From: Streptomyces sp. OR43
GTDB taxonomy: Bacteria > Actinomycetota > Actinomycetes > Streptomycetales > Streptomycetaceae
DNA: 62,413 bases
NCBI RefSeq assembly: GCF_008042275.1
Contig: NZ_RDBK01000043.1
Location: 3,073,038-3,135,450, forward strand
Direction of reading: 5' to 3'
Numbering within the stretch: position 1 is the stretch's first letter; every line of letters begins with the position of its first letter. Below are positions 16,310 to 23,760 of this stretch, in pieces. The notes under the pieces were generated by a model that worked only from the letters and a program-made list of their open reading frames with translations, was not told where the DNA came from and searched no databases. Made by a program: the position numbers and the translations under genes.

Positions 16310-17206
16310 CTACAGGGTGTCCGGAATCGGCCGCCCCCGGTCCGGCTCGGTGAGCGGTGCGAGCAGATCGCCGTACCGGGCCAGCCGCTCCGCCATGGCA
16401 CCGGCCAGGAAGACCAGCGCCCCGGGCCTGCGGCACGCCTCGATCTCCGCCCAGGTGACCGGCGCGGAGACGGCCGGCTCGGCCCGCGCCCGCAGGGTGT
16501 ACGGGGTGGCGGTCGTCTTCGCCGCCGCGTTCTGGCTGAAGTCGACGAACACCTTGCCCGGCCGCAGCGCCCGCCTCATCCGGTGCACCACCAGATCCGG
16601 AAGCTTCTTCTCCGCCTCGACGGCGAGCGCCTTCGCGTACGCCGACACCCGCTCGGAGGGGGTGGGCTCCAGCGGGACGAGCAGATGCAGCCCCTTGGAC
16701 CCGGACGTCTTCCCGTACGCCTCCAGCCCGTCCGCAGCCAGCCGCTCCCGCAGCCAGAGGGCGACGGTGCAGCACTCCACGACCGTCGCGGGCGCTCCCG
16801 GGTCCAGATCGAACACCATCCGGTCCGCCACCCCCGGCGCCTCGGCCCGCCACTGCGGGGTGTGGAACTCCACCACCAGATTGGCCGCCCACATCAGCGA
16901 GGCGAGGTCCTGGACGACAACCTGCCGGGCCTGCTCCTTCTCGTGGTGCGGCACCGGGGCGGTGTGTACCCAGGACGGCGTACCGGCCGGCGGGTTCTTG
17001 GTGAAGAACAGCTGCCCGTCCGGCCCGTCCGGATAGCGCAGGAAGGACAGGGGCCGGTCCCGCAGGTGAGGCAGCAGGACCTCGGCCGCGGTGGCCGCGT
17101 AGTAGTGCAGCACCTCGCCCTTGGTGGTGCCGGTGGCCGGGTACAGCACCTTGTCCAGGTTGCTGAGCGGCACCCGCCGCCCCTCCACCACGGTGATCGG
17201 CGTCAT
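16310..17206 (-). CDS. LigD-type NHEJ DNA polymerase/primase (stand-alone)
   Basis: 298 aa from ATG at 17206. It is the archaeo-eukaryotic primase-like polymerase domain of LigD without ligase or nuclease domains: LSNLDKVLYPATG at the N-terminus, the metal-binding DxD in VFDLDPG, the SGSKGLHLLVP nucleotide-binding segment and VFVDFSQNAAAKTT. It extends broken ends with NTPs during non-homologous end joining. The Ku gene is divergent 60 nt away, so the two share a promoter region (17207-17266), as in many actinomycete NHEJ loci. Confidence 0.92.
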   Translation of the reverse strand: MTPITVVEGRRVPLSNLDKVLYPATGTTKGEVLHYYAATAAEVLLPHLRDRPLSFLRYPDGPDGQLFFTKNPPAGTPSWVHTAPVPHHEKEQARQVVVQDLASLMWAANLVVEFHTPQWRAEAPGVADRMVFDLDPGAPATVVECCTVALWLRERLAADGLEAYGKTSGSKGLHLLVPLEPTPSERVSAYAKALAVEAEKKLPDLVVHRMRRALRPGKVFVDFSQNAAAKTTATPYTLRARAEPAVSAPVTWAEIEACRRPGALVFLAGAMAERLARYGDLLAPLTEPDRGRPIPDTL

Positions 17207-17266
17207 ACGATAAGAATCACACGAAATACGGATCTGTACGGATATCACGCACGTAAGGGGTGACCG

Positions 17267-18436
17267 GTGAGGTCCATCTGGAACGGCGCCATCTCCTTCG
17301 GACTGGTCAGCATCCCGATCAAGCTGGTCAACGCCACCGAGAACCACTCGATCTCCTTCCGCCAGATCCACGCCGCCGACGGCGGCCGCATCCGCTACCG
17401 CAAGGTGTGCGAGCTGGACGGCGAGGAGGTGACCGCGTCCGACATCGGCAAGGCGTACGAGGACGCGGACGGCACGATGATCCCGATCACCGACGAGGAT
17501 CTCGGTTCGCTCCCGCTGCCCACCGCCAAGACCATCGAGATCGTCGCCTTCGTGCCCGCCGACTCCATCGACCCGCTCCAGATGGACGCGGCGTACTACC
17601 TGTCCGCCAACGGGGTGCCGGCCGCCAAGCCCTACACCCTGCTGCGCGAGGCGCTCAAGCGGAGCCAGAAGGTGGCCCTCGCCAAGTACGCGCTGCGCGG
17701 GCGGGAGCGCCTGGGGATGCTGCGGGTGGTCGACGACGTGATCGCGATGCACGGACTGCTCTGGCCGGACGAGATCCGCGCGCCCGAGGGGGTCGCTCCG
17801 GAGAGCGACGTGTCGGTCCGCGACGCCGAGCTCGATCTGGCGGACGCGCTGATGGACACGCTCGGCGAGGTCGACATGGACTCGCTGCACGACGACTACC
17901 GCGAGGCGGTCGAGGAGCTCATCGCGGCCAAGGCATCCGGCGAGACCCTGGAGCCGCCCGAGACCGGCGGCGCCGGTGGCGGCAAGGTCATCGACCTCCT
18001 CGCGGCCCTGGAGAGCAGTGTCCGGGCGGCGAAGGAGGCGCGCGGCGAGGACGGGGACGAGAAGGACGGGGACGAGAAGGACGGGGCGGACGAGGAGAAG
18101 GCGTCCGTCACCTCGCTCTCGGACCGCAAGCCCTCCGCCTCCACCACGCACAGGACGCCCACGGGCAAGTCGGTGTCGCGTACCTCGTCGTCCGGCGGCG
18201 GGACCCGGAAGACGGCCTCCTCGCCCAAGTCCTCGGGAGCGAAGAAGTCCACCGCGAGTTCGGGCAAACCGGCGGCGAAGAAGGCCGCGTCCGGCAGCCG
18301 GTCCGGCGCGAAGAAGACCGCGTCCAAGGCGGGCGCGACCAAGAGCACCACGTCCAAGAGCACGACGACCAAGAAGACGGCGGCCAAGAAGCAGAGCGGC
18401 ACGAAGACGGCCTCCCGCAAACGGGCTTCCGCATGA
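17267..18436 (+). CDS. ku: Ku protein (NHEJ end-binding)
   Basis: 389 aa from GTG at 17267 (MRSIWNGAISFGLVSIPIKL). The Ku core occupies residues 1-~250 and includes the typical N-terminus, the RYRKVCELDGEEV strand and ALVxR-like helix KYALRGRERLG. Residues ~260-389 form a long Lys/Ser/Thr-rich tail (KKTAAKKQSGTKTASRK), which in bacterial Ku proteins bridges DNA or recruits ligase. It binds double-strand ends as a homodimer. Its last codons form the first unit of a downstream minisatellite (18421 onwards), so the 3' end of the gene may vary between strains. Confidence 0.95.
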   Translation: MRSIWNGAISFGLVSIPIKLVNATENHSISFRQIHAADGGRIRYRKVCELDGEEVTASDIGKAYEDADGTMIPITDEDLGSLPLPTAKTIEIVAFVPADSIDPLQMDAAYYLSANGVPAAKPYTLLREALKRSQKVALAKYALRGRERLGMLRVVDDVIAMHGLLWPDEIRAPEGVAPESDVSVRDAELDLADALMDTLGEVDMDSLHDDYREAVEELIAAKASGETLEPPETGGAGGGKVIDLLAALESSVRAAKEARGEDGDEKDGDEKDGADEEKASVTSLSDRKPSASTTHRTPTGKSVSRTSSSGGGTRKTASSPKSSGAKKSTASSGKPAAKKAASGSRSGAKKTASKAGATKSTTSKSTTTKKTAAKKQSGTKTASRKRASA

Positions 18437-18590
18437 CGAGGCTGCCGGCCCCGTGAACGGGCTTCCGCGCGACGAAGTGGGCCTGCCGTGCACGGGCTTC
18501 CGCGTGACGAAGTCGGCTTGCCCTGCACGGGCTTCCGCGTGACGGAGCCGGCCCCGCGAACGGGCCTGGCATGACGAAGCCGGCCGTCAC
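18421..18590. repeat. Imperfect 33-36-bp tandem repeat overlapping the end of ku
   Basis: Units begin ACGGGCTTCCGC at 18421, 18457, 18492 and 18527, with a degenerate fifth unit from 18560 (ACGGGCCTGGC). The first unit contains the last ku codons and its stop; later units are non-coding copies. Each continues with a TGACGAAG(T/C)-like and (G)CCTGCC-like section. The array leads directly into the terminator at 18579. Confidence 0.85.
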
Positions 18591-18616
18591 GGGGCTGTAT
18601 CCCCGCGACGGCCGGC
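18579..18616. terminator. Bidirectional hairpin between ku and the sedolisin gene
   Basis: A perfect 10-bp outer stem (GCCGGCCGTC / GACGGCCGGC) encloses an inner CGGGG/CCCCG stem with one mismatch and loop CTGTAT. It lies between convergent genes. No T tract follows, which is common in Streptomyces terminators. Confidence 0.75.
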
Positions 18617-18646
18617 GGCGCGCACATCCCGTCCCGTACCGCCGCT

Positions 18647-20596
18647 TCAGCGCCTGCGGTACGAGCTCACATAGCCGGAGGCCGGCGTGCCGACACCCGT
18701 CACGTCGTCGTACCCCCGCACCGCCGACAGCGAGGCGTCCTTGCCGAGGCTGCGCACCGAGGTCCGCAGGCCGTCCGCCGCGTCTGCCCCGTTGACGAAG
18801 TCCACCCGGGCGACCGCCAGGTCACGCCCCGCACCCAGCGGGTGGTCCGTCACGTCGTGGTACGCCTTCGAGTCGTAGCGGGAGTAGATCGCCGGGTTGG
18901 CGAAACCGATCGGGCGCCCGTGCTGCGCCTGCTGCGCCAGGGCCTGGACACCGGCGATGACCGGCGCCGCCAGCGACGTACCGCCGATGCGGTACTCGTC
19001 GTAGCCCAGCGATCCGTCCGGCAGCGTCTGCGTCTGGCCCACCAGGAAGCCGGTGTTCGGGTCCGCGACGGCAGCGATGTCGGGGGCGGTCCGCATCCGG
19101 GTCGTCCCGTTCGCCTTCGCCAGCGAGTCCGGCACGATGCCGCGCTGGTAGAACGGCTGCTTCACCGTGGAACTGGTGCCGCCGCCCGCGCCCGAGGTGT
19201 ACGCCCCGGGGAAGCCCGTCCAGCTCCTGCCGTCCGCCGCCAGCGGAGCGTTCAGCGTGCCCCAGCCGGTCTCCCACTGGTACGTGTCGTGCTTGCCGAC
19301 CGCCAGCGACGTACCGCCGACCGAGGTCACCCAGGCGGAGTTGGACGGGACGTCGATCTGCTTGGTGCCGGTCGACGCGACGTTGTCGCCGTCGTCGCCC
19401 GAGGAGAAGTAGAAGCCGATACCCTCGACCGCGCCCATTTTGAACACCTGGTCGTAGGCGAGCGCCAGGTCGGGGGTCTGGTTGGCCTCGATGTCGCCCC
19501 AGGAGTTGGAGACGATGTCGGCGAGCCGGTGGTCGACGACCTTGTTCAGCGAGTCCAGCAGGTCGTTGTCGTAGCAGGACGCGCCGCCCACGTACACGAT
19601 GTCCGCGGCGGGCGCGACGGCGTGCACGGCTTCGACGTCGAGGGTCTCCTCGCCGTACCAGCCGGAGGCCCCGCACTCCTCGGTCTTCGTGTAGTCGTCC
19701 GGCAGTACCTGGCTGAGCTGCCCGCGCCGGTAGGGCGCGTCGCCGTTGCGCTTCGCGTACTCCGCGGCGTCCTTGGCGATGGTGGGCGAGGCGTACGCGT
19801 CCGTGATCGCGACGGTGACGCCCTTGCCGGTGTAGCTCCCGGCCCCGTACGCGGCACGCAGCTGCTTGCCGGTGTACCCCTTGACGGCGTACGGCACCTT
19901 GGCGCCGTACGCGCTCGGCAGGGTGGAGGCGGTCTTCGACCCGAAGTACGAGGAGAACGGCCCGGAGTTGCGGAACACCGCGTCCGGCGGTGGCAGTACC
20001 TCGTCGTGACTCGACCGGTGCGGCGCGTTGTCCAGACCCGAGACGGCCAGCACGGCGTCGCTCAGCGCGGCGGGCACGGAGGCCGTGGCGGCGGGCGCGC
20101 GGTAAGTGCGGCTGCCCTTGCGGTAGTTCCGCAGCTGGGTGCCGAACGCCTTCTCGGCCTGCCCCACTTCGCCGGTGGCCGAAACGTAGTGCTGGTTGGC
20201 ACCGGTGACGGTCAGCCCACTGGCCTCCAGCCACTGGCTGACCCGGTCGATCTGGTCCCGGGTGGCCCCGAACCGCGCCTGCGCCTGTGCGGCGCTCAGG
20301 TACTTCCCGTACGAGGGTGACTGCGGGTCCGAGACGGCGGCCGCGTAGGCGGCCAGCCCCTTCGCGTCCCGTCCGGCGAGGTGGATCCGGACGGCGACCT
20401 TTCCGCTGTCGGCCGTGGCCCCCTGATCGGCCGAGGCGGTGGCCCAGGCCGGCTTGGTGCCCTGCAGCGCGTCCCGGCCGCCCGGCGCGGCATCCGCGCT
20501 GGCGTCGGTTATCCCGAAGGCGAGCGCACCGGCGAGCAGTGGCAGCGTCGCCGCCATGCTCAGCGCGGCGCGTCGTCGGGTGCGGCTGATTCTCAA
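18647..20596 (-). CDS. Secreted sedolisin (S53 family serine-carboxyl peptidase)
   Basis: 649 aa from TTG at 20596 with AGGGGG 5 nt upstream. An Arg-rich signal peptide (RTRRRAALSMAATLPLLAG) ends near residue 33. A pro-kumamolisin activation domain covers ~60-200 (YGKYLSAAQAQARFGAT, YVSATGEVGQAEKAFGT). The catalytic domain carries the S53 Glu and Asp in YGEETLDVEAVHAVAP, the oxyanion Asp in SSGDDGDN and the nucleophilic Ser in IGGTSLAAPVIAG; the C-terminal Ca-binding segment reads YDDVTGVGTP. It is expected to be an extracellular acid-stable protease activated by removal of the propeptide. An inverted repeat lies just upstream (20626-20666). Confidence 0.9.
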   Translation of the reverse strand: MRISRTRRRAALSMAATLPLLAGALAFGITDASADAAPGGRDALQGTKPAWATASADQGATADSGKVAVRIHLAGRDAKGLAAYAAAVSDPQSPSYGKYLSAAQAQARFGATRDQIDRVSQWLEASGLTVTGANQHYVSATGEVGQAEKAFGTQLRNYRKGSRTYRAPAATASVPAALSDAVLAVSGLDNAPHRSSHDEVLPPPDAVFRNSGPFSSYFGSKTASTLPSAYGAKVPYAVKGYTGKQLRAAYGAGSYTGKGVTVAITDAYASPTIAKDAAEYAKRNGDAPYRRGQLSQVLPDDYTKTEECGASGWYGEETLDVEAVHAVAPAADIVYVGGASCYDNDLLDSLNKVVDHRLADIVSNSWGDIEANQTPDLALAYDQVFKMGAVEGIGFYFSSGDDGDNVASTGTKQIDVPSNSAWVTSVGGTSLAVGKHDTYQWETGWGTLNAPLAADGRSWTGFPGAYTSGAGGGTSSTVKQPFYQRGIVPDSLAKANGTTRMRTAPDIAAVADPNTGFLVGQTQTLPDGSLGYDEYRIGGTSLAAPVIAGVQALAQQAQHGRPIGFANPAIYSRYDSKAYHDVTDHPLGAGRDLAVARVDFVNGADAADGLRTSVRSLGKDASLSAVRGYDDVTGVGTPASGYVSSYRRR

Positions 20597-20625
20597 AACA
20601 ACCCCCTGCGATGTGGGTCTCGCGT

Positions 20626-20666
20626 GTGGCGCATGTGCCGAATGTTGTGCACATGTAATGCGCCAC
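20626..20666. promoter_or_regulatory. Inverted repeat upstream of the sedolisin gene
   Basis: GTGGCGCATGTGC (20626-20638) is mirrored by 20649-20666, whose reverse complement is GTGGCGCAT-TACAT-GTGC, i.e. the same arm with five extra bases. It starts 30 nt before the TTG start, so it could be an operator or a leader hairpin. The rest of 20667-20870 shows no gene. Confidence 0.4.
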
Positions 20667-20879
20667 TCTGGCGAGGAACGCCTCATGTAGGGGGCATGCA
20701 ATGACCAAGAATGGGCCAAAGGCTGCTCAACGCGGGGGAGTTCGCGCCGATTGGCCGAGGATCGGACCTTGTCGACGGGTGACTCCCGATAGATCCGGAT
20801 GATTCCGGGCGCCCGCCGCGCCGGCCGCCTCCCCGTCCTGACGGAATTCCGGGCCCATGACCCCGCCGCCCAGTAGGGT

Positions 20880-21005
20880 ACGAATCGCTGCGACTGGCGC
20901 GCGCCCCTGCCGGGGTGCTCAGTGGAATCGACCACGAGGGAGCGGCACACCCCGGGCCCGCCCGGGGCGTCATCTCCGGAGAGCCGTCCGCCTGGGCATC
21001 CGGGT
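20880..21005 (+). promoter_or_regulatory. Candidate ZTP (pfl-type) riboswitch upstream of glyA
   Basis: The leader contains the conserved parts of the ZTP aptamer in order: CGACTGGCG (20891-20899), a GTGG-AATCGA-CCAC hairpin, GGGAGCGGC (20938-20946) able to pair with GCTGC (20887-20891), a GC-rich hairpin (CCCCGGGC-CC-GCCCGGGG, ~20950-20968), and the 3' motif CCGCCTGGGCA (20988-20998). Downstream, CCGGGTC (21000-21006) can pair with GACCCGG (21027-21033), whose end touches the GGAGGA ribosome site, suggesting translational control. A -10-like TAGGGT lies at 20874-20879. Known ZTP riboswitches turn on one-carbon and purine genes when folate is short. Confidence 0.75.
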
Positions 21006-21042
21006 CAACGCCGCGGCAACGCGGCCGACCCGGGAGGACCCC

Positions 21043-22338
21043 GTGACAGTGACCGCATCCGCATCCGCACCCTCGAACCACCGCCACCGCGCTCTGGCGG
21101 CAGCCGATCCGGAACTCGCCGCGCTGGTGGCCGCCGAGGAACAGCTCCAGGCCGACACCCTCCGTCTGATCCCCAGCGAGAACTACGTCTCCGCGGCCGT
21201 GCTCGAAGCGTCCGGCACGGTCCTCCAGAACAAGTACTCCGAGGGTTACCCCGGCAAGCGGTACTACGAGGGCCAGCAGATCATCGACCAGGTCGAGACC
21301 CTCGCCGTCGACCGGGCCAAGGCGCTCTTCGGCATGGACCACGCCAACGTCCAGCCGTACTCGGGCTCACCGGCCAACCTCGCCGTCTACCTGGCCTTCC
21401 TCAAGCCCGGCGACACCGTGCTCGGCATGTCACTCCCGATGGGCGGCCACCTGACCCACGGCTGGGGCGTCTCCGCCACCGGCACCTGGTTCAACGGCGT
21501 CCAGTACGGGGTACGGCGCGACACCGGCCGCGTCGACCTGGACGAGGTCCGCGACCTGGCCCTCGCCGAGCGCCCCAAGCTGATCTTCTGCGGCGGCACG
21601 GCCGTCCCCCGCGCGATCGACTTCGCCGGCTTCGCCGAGATCGCCCGCGAGGTCGGCGCGGTCCTGGTCGCGGACATCGCCCACATCGCGGGCCTGATCG
21701 CCGGCGGCGCGCACCCCTCGCCGGCCCCACACGTGGACGTGGTCTCCACCACCACCCACAAGACGCTGCGCGGCCCGCGCGGCGCGATGCTGCTGAGCCG
21801 GGCCGAGTACGCCCGCGCCCTCGACCGCGCCGTCTTCCCCGGCCTCCAGGGCGGCCCGCACAACCAGACGACGGCGGCCATCGGCGTGGCGCTCCGCGAA
21901 GCCGCCGCACCGGACTTCCGCACCTACGCCCACGACGTGGTGACCAACGCCCGCGCCCTGGGCGAGGAACTGGCGGCCCGCGGCTTCGATCTGGTCTCGG
22001 GAGGCACGGACAACCACCTCCTCCTGATCGACCTCACGAACAAGGACGTCCCCGGCAAGACGGCGGCCAAGGCCCTGGACCGCGCCGGCATCGTCGTCAA
22101 CTACAACACCGTCCCGTACGACACCCGGAAGCCCTTCGACCCCTCGGGCATCCGCATCGGTACCCCGGCCCTGACGTCACGGTCCATCCCCGCGTCGGAG
22201 ATGGCCACCGTCGCCGCCTGGATCGACCGCGTGGTCGATGCCGCCCGCACCGGCGACGAGTCCGCCGTCACGAAGGTCCGCGCCGAGGTGAAGGCCCTGA
22301 TGGACGGCTACCCGGCACCGGGGCTGCGGGTGGGGTGA
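21043..22338 (+). CDS. glyA: Serine hydroxymethyltransferase
   Basis: 431 aa from GTG at 21043 (MTVTASASAPSNHRHRAL) behind GGAGGA; the frame is open further upstream, but that region is the riboswitch. PLP-dependent fold type I enzyme: LIPSENYVS, YSEGYPGKRYYEGQQ, ADIAHIAGLIAGG and PLP-binding Lys240 in STTTHKTLRGPRG. It interconverts serine and glycine while loading one-carbon units on tetrahydrofolate. One of two SHMT genes in this window; this one keeps the KRYY loop but has EGQQ in place of the common GGC(E). Control by ZTP would raise one-carbon supply when purine synthesis stalls. Confidence 0.92.
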   Translation: MTVTASASAPSNHRHRALAAADPELAALVAAEEQLQADTLRLIPSENYVSAAVLEASGTVLQNKYSEGYPGKRYYEGQQIIDQVETLAVDRAKALFGMDHANVQPYSGSPANLAVYLAFLKPGDTVLGMSLPMGGHLTHGWGVSATGTWFNGVQYGVRRDTGRVDLDEVRDLALAERPKLIFCGGTAVPRAIDFAGFAEIAREVGAVLVADIAHIAGLIAGGAHPSPAPHVDVVSTTTHKTLRGPRGAMLLSRAEYARALDRAVFPGLQGGPHNQTTAAIGVALREAAAPDFRTYAHDVVTNARALGEELAARGFDLVSGGTDNHLLLIDLTNKDVPGKTAAKALDRAGIVVNYNTVPYDTRKPFDPSGIRIGTPALTSRSIPASEMATVAAWIDRVVDAARTGDESAVTKVRAEVKALMDGYPAPGLRVG

Positions 22339-22344
22339 CCCCGG

Positions 22345-22374
22345 CGGGGGCAGTGCGCTACCGGGCTGCCCCCG
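22345..22374. terminator. Terminator between glyA and the DUF397 gene
   Basis: Perfect 9-bp stem CGGGGGCAG / CTGCCCCCG with a 12-nt loop, lying between convergent genes; no T run. Confidence 0.65.
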
Positions 22375-22380
22375 GCCGGC

Positions 22381-22584
22381 TCAGCCGAGCTCGGCGACGA
22401 ACGCGCGCCAGGCGTCGGACCCGAAGGCGATCACGGGGCCGGCGGGGCGCTTGCTGTCGCGGACGGGGGTGAGGTGGGGGATGTTGTCGGCGACTTCGAC
22501 GCACTCGTTGTTGCCACCGCTGTACGTGCTGGTGCGCCACCGCGCGCCTGAGAGGTCCGGCGTGTTGGGGTGTGCGCTCTTCAT
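22381..22584 (-). CDS. DUF397 domain protein (Scr2-like)
   Basis: 67 aa from ATG at 22584, overlapping the HTH gene stop (ATGA) and preceded by AAGGAG inside that gene. It has the DUF397 signature: LSGARWRTSTYSGGNNECVEVAD ... VRDSKRPAGPVIAFGSDAWRAFVAEL (residues ~12-66). DUF397 proteins are nearly always encoded with a DUF5753 HTH regulator; the Scr1/Scr2 pairs of S. coelicolor behave as regulator/antagonist and affect antibiotic production. This partner looks intact, whereas its regulator is 5'-shortened. Confidence 0.9.
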   Translation of the reverse strand: MKSAHPNTPDLSGARWRTSTYSGGNNECVEVADNIPHLTPVRDSKRPAGPVIAFGSDAWRAFVAELG

Positions 22585-23384
22585 GTCGTGTGCTCCTTGG
22601 CCCGGCGGTGGATGACAGCGCGGGACTCTGTCGGAGAGAGCGCGGACGTGCGCGCGGCGTCGAACAGATCCTGGTAACGGGAGACGTCCTCTTCCCGCTC
22701 CAACCACATGGAGCCCGACGGGTTGTCGGCCAGCACCACGTCGAGAGCCCCCTCTTCGGGAAAACCCAGCACTACGTAAGGGCCGAACATACTCGCATGG
22801 GCTCCACGGGAGAACGGCAGTACCTGGACCGTCACGTTGGGGTTCTCGGAGCTGGCCAACAAGTGCTCCAGCTGAGCCTTCATGACCTCTGCGCCCCCGA
22901 CCTGCTGGAGAAGGACAGCCTCGGAGAGTACCGCCCAGACGTGCAAGGGTTGTTCGCCCGCCAGACGTTCCTGACGGGCCAGCCGTACCTGGACGAACTT
23001 GTCGATCTCATCCGCCGTCTCCCACTGTCGGGAAGCCACGGTCACAGCCCGGATGTACTCGGGGGTCTGTAGCAGTCCGGGGACGAGCTGTGCCTGGAAG
23101 GTGCGGATCGAGCCTGCCATCGCTTCCAGCGCGATGTAGTCCCGGTAGGTATCGGCGAGGACAGACCCGTACTGGTTCCACCACCCCTCCCGGCGCCTGC
23201 GGTTGGCCTTGCGGGCCAGTGCGCCGAGGCGATCGCAGAGCTCCTGGTCGGACACCTCGAACGCATGCAACATCGCGGTCAGGTCAGGAAGTCGTACCGC
23301 GACGCGGCCGTTCTCAATGCGGCTGATCTTGCCTTTGGTGCAGTCGAGCGCCTCTGCTGCCTGGGCGGTGGTCAGCACGGGCAC
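22581..23384 (-). CDS. XRE-family HTH / DUF5753 regulator, 5'-truncated
   Basis: From LTTAQAAEALDCTKGKISRI onward it is a normal Scr1-type regulator: partial HTH (helices 2-5, ~residues 1-60), then a DUF5753 domain (LEAMAGSIRTFQAQLVPGLL, LARQERLAGEQPLHVWAVLS, LPFSRGAHASMFGPYVVLGF). The first HTH helix, usually an ELRRLRExxG segment before LTTAQAA, is missing; upstream codons read PPGRPEPVPV, unlike the family, in no frame resembling the lost helix. I start it at GTG 23384, but it could be read from further upstream (to 23480). The break point (~23380) is where the toxin-antitoxin module begins, so truncation by an insertion or deletion is likely and DNA binding is probably impaired. Confidence 0.7.
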   Translation of the reverse strand: MPVLTTAQAAEALDCTKGKISRIENGRVAVRLPDLTAMLHAFEVSDQELCDRLGALARKANRRRREGWWNQYGSVLADTYRDYIALEAMAGSIRTFQAQLVPGLLQTPEYIRAVTVASRQWETADEIDKFVQVRLARQERLAGEQPLHVWAVLSEAVLLQQVGGAEVMKAQLEHLLASSENPNVTVQVLPFSRGAHASMFGPYVVLGFPEEGALDVVLADNPSGSMWLEREEDVSRYQDLFDAARTSALSPTESRAVIHRRAKEHTT

Positions 23385-23412
23385 TGGCTCCGGCCGGCCG
23401 GGCGGGCTCACC

Positions 23413-23760
23413 GTGAAGACGTTCTGGAAGAGGCTGCTCCGGCGCGTGGCGCCCGACCGTGCGCCCCGCTTCACGGGCACGCTGACGCAGGTGCTCGACG
23501 GGCGCCCCGTCGTGATCGGCGACGCCGCCCGGCCGGCGCCGAGAACGCCGGCGCCGAGAACGCCGGCGCCGAGAACGCCGGCGCCGAGAACGCCGGCGCC
23601 GAGAACGCCGGCGCCGAGAACGCCGACGCCGAGAACGCCGGCGCCGCCACGGCCGCAGGTGCGGCGGCCGGGCCTGGGCTCGCTCCGGGGCCGTATCCGT
23701 ATCCCCGCCGCCTTCGACTACGCGCACGCCTCGGTGGCCGACGCTCTGGGGATGCGCTGA
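23413..23760 (+). CDS. Probable antitoxin of a PIN-toxin module, with repeat-expanded linker
   Basis: 115 aa if started at GTG 23413; the start is uncertain. The C-terminal 30 residues (GLGSLRGRIRIPAAFDYAHA) match the toxin-binding tail of antitoxins paired with PIN toxins. Between residues ~42 and 76 lies a pentapeptide repeat APRTP encoded by seven copies of a 15-bp unit. The N-terminal ~40 residues do not clearly resemble a Phd/AbrB DNA-binding fold, so the protein may be a chimera created at the junction with the HTH gene. Its stop overlaps the toxin ATG by one base (TGATG). Confidence 0.6.
   Translation: MKTFWKRLLRRVAPDRAPRFTGTLTQVLDGRPVVIGDAARPAPRTPAPRTPAPRTPAPRTPAPRTPAPRTPTPRTPAPPRPQVRRPGLGSLRGRIRIPAAFDYAHASVADALGMR
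23536..23640. repeat. 15-bp minisatellite, seven units
   Basis: Seven contiguous copies of GCGCCGAGAACGCCG, perfect except one G-to-A change at the first base of the last unit (23626). The unit is a multiple of three and in frame, encoding APRTP repeats in the antitoxin-like gene, so copy-number change would lengthen or shorten the protein without a frameshift. Confidence 0.95.

Noticed and set aside
14111..17263. Very long plus-strand open frame (about 1050 codons) opposite the HEAT-repeat and LigD-polymerase genes
   Set aside because: It is an antisense shadow caused by high GC content; its product is Arg/Pro/Gln-rich with no family motif, while the minus strand encodes recognisable HEAT repeats and a primase-like polymerase.
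18421..18590. CRISPR-like array downstream of ku
   Set aside because: The unit-to-unit variation is degenerate repeat sequence, not unique spacers, and the first unit is coding sequence of ku.
20597..20950. In-frame upstream extension of the sedolisin gene
   Set aside because: The added residues lack family similarity and cross an inverted repeat; TTG at 20596 has a good ribosome site and is followed directly by a normal signal peptide.
20857..21042. In-frame upstream extension of glyA
   Set aside because: The region has the conserved sequence and pairing of a ZTP aptamer, and GTG at 21043 has GGAGGA in front.
23536..23640. CRISPR-like array
   Set aside because: Units are contiguous 15-mers with no spacers and no cas genes; it is a coding minisatellite.
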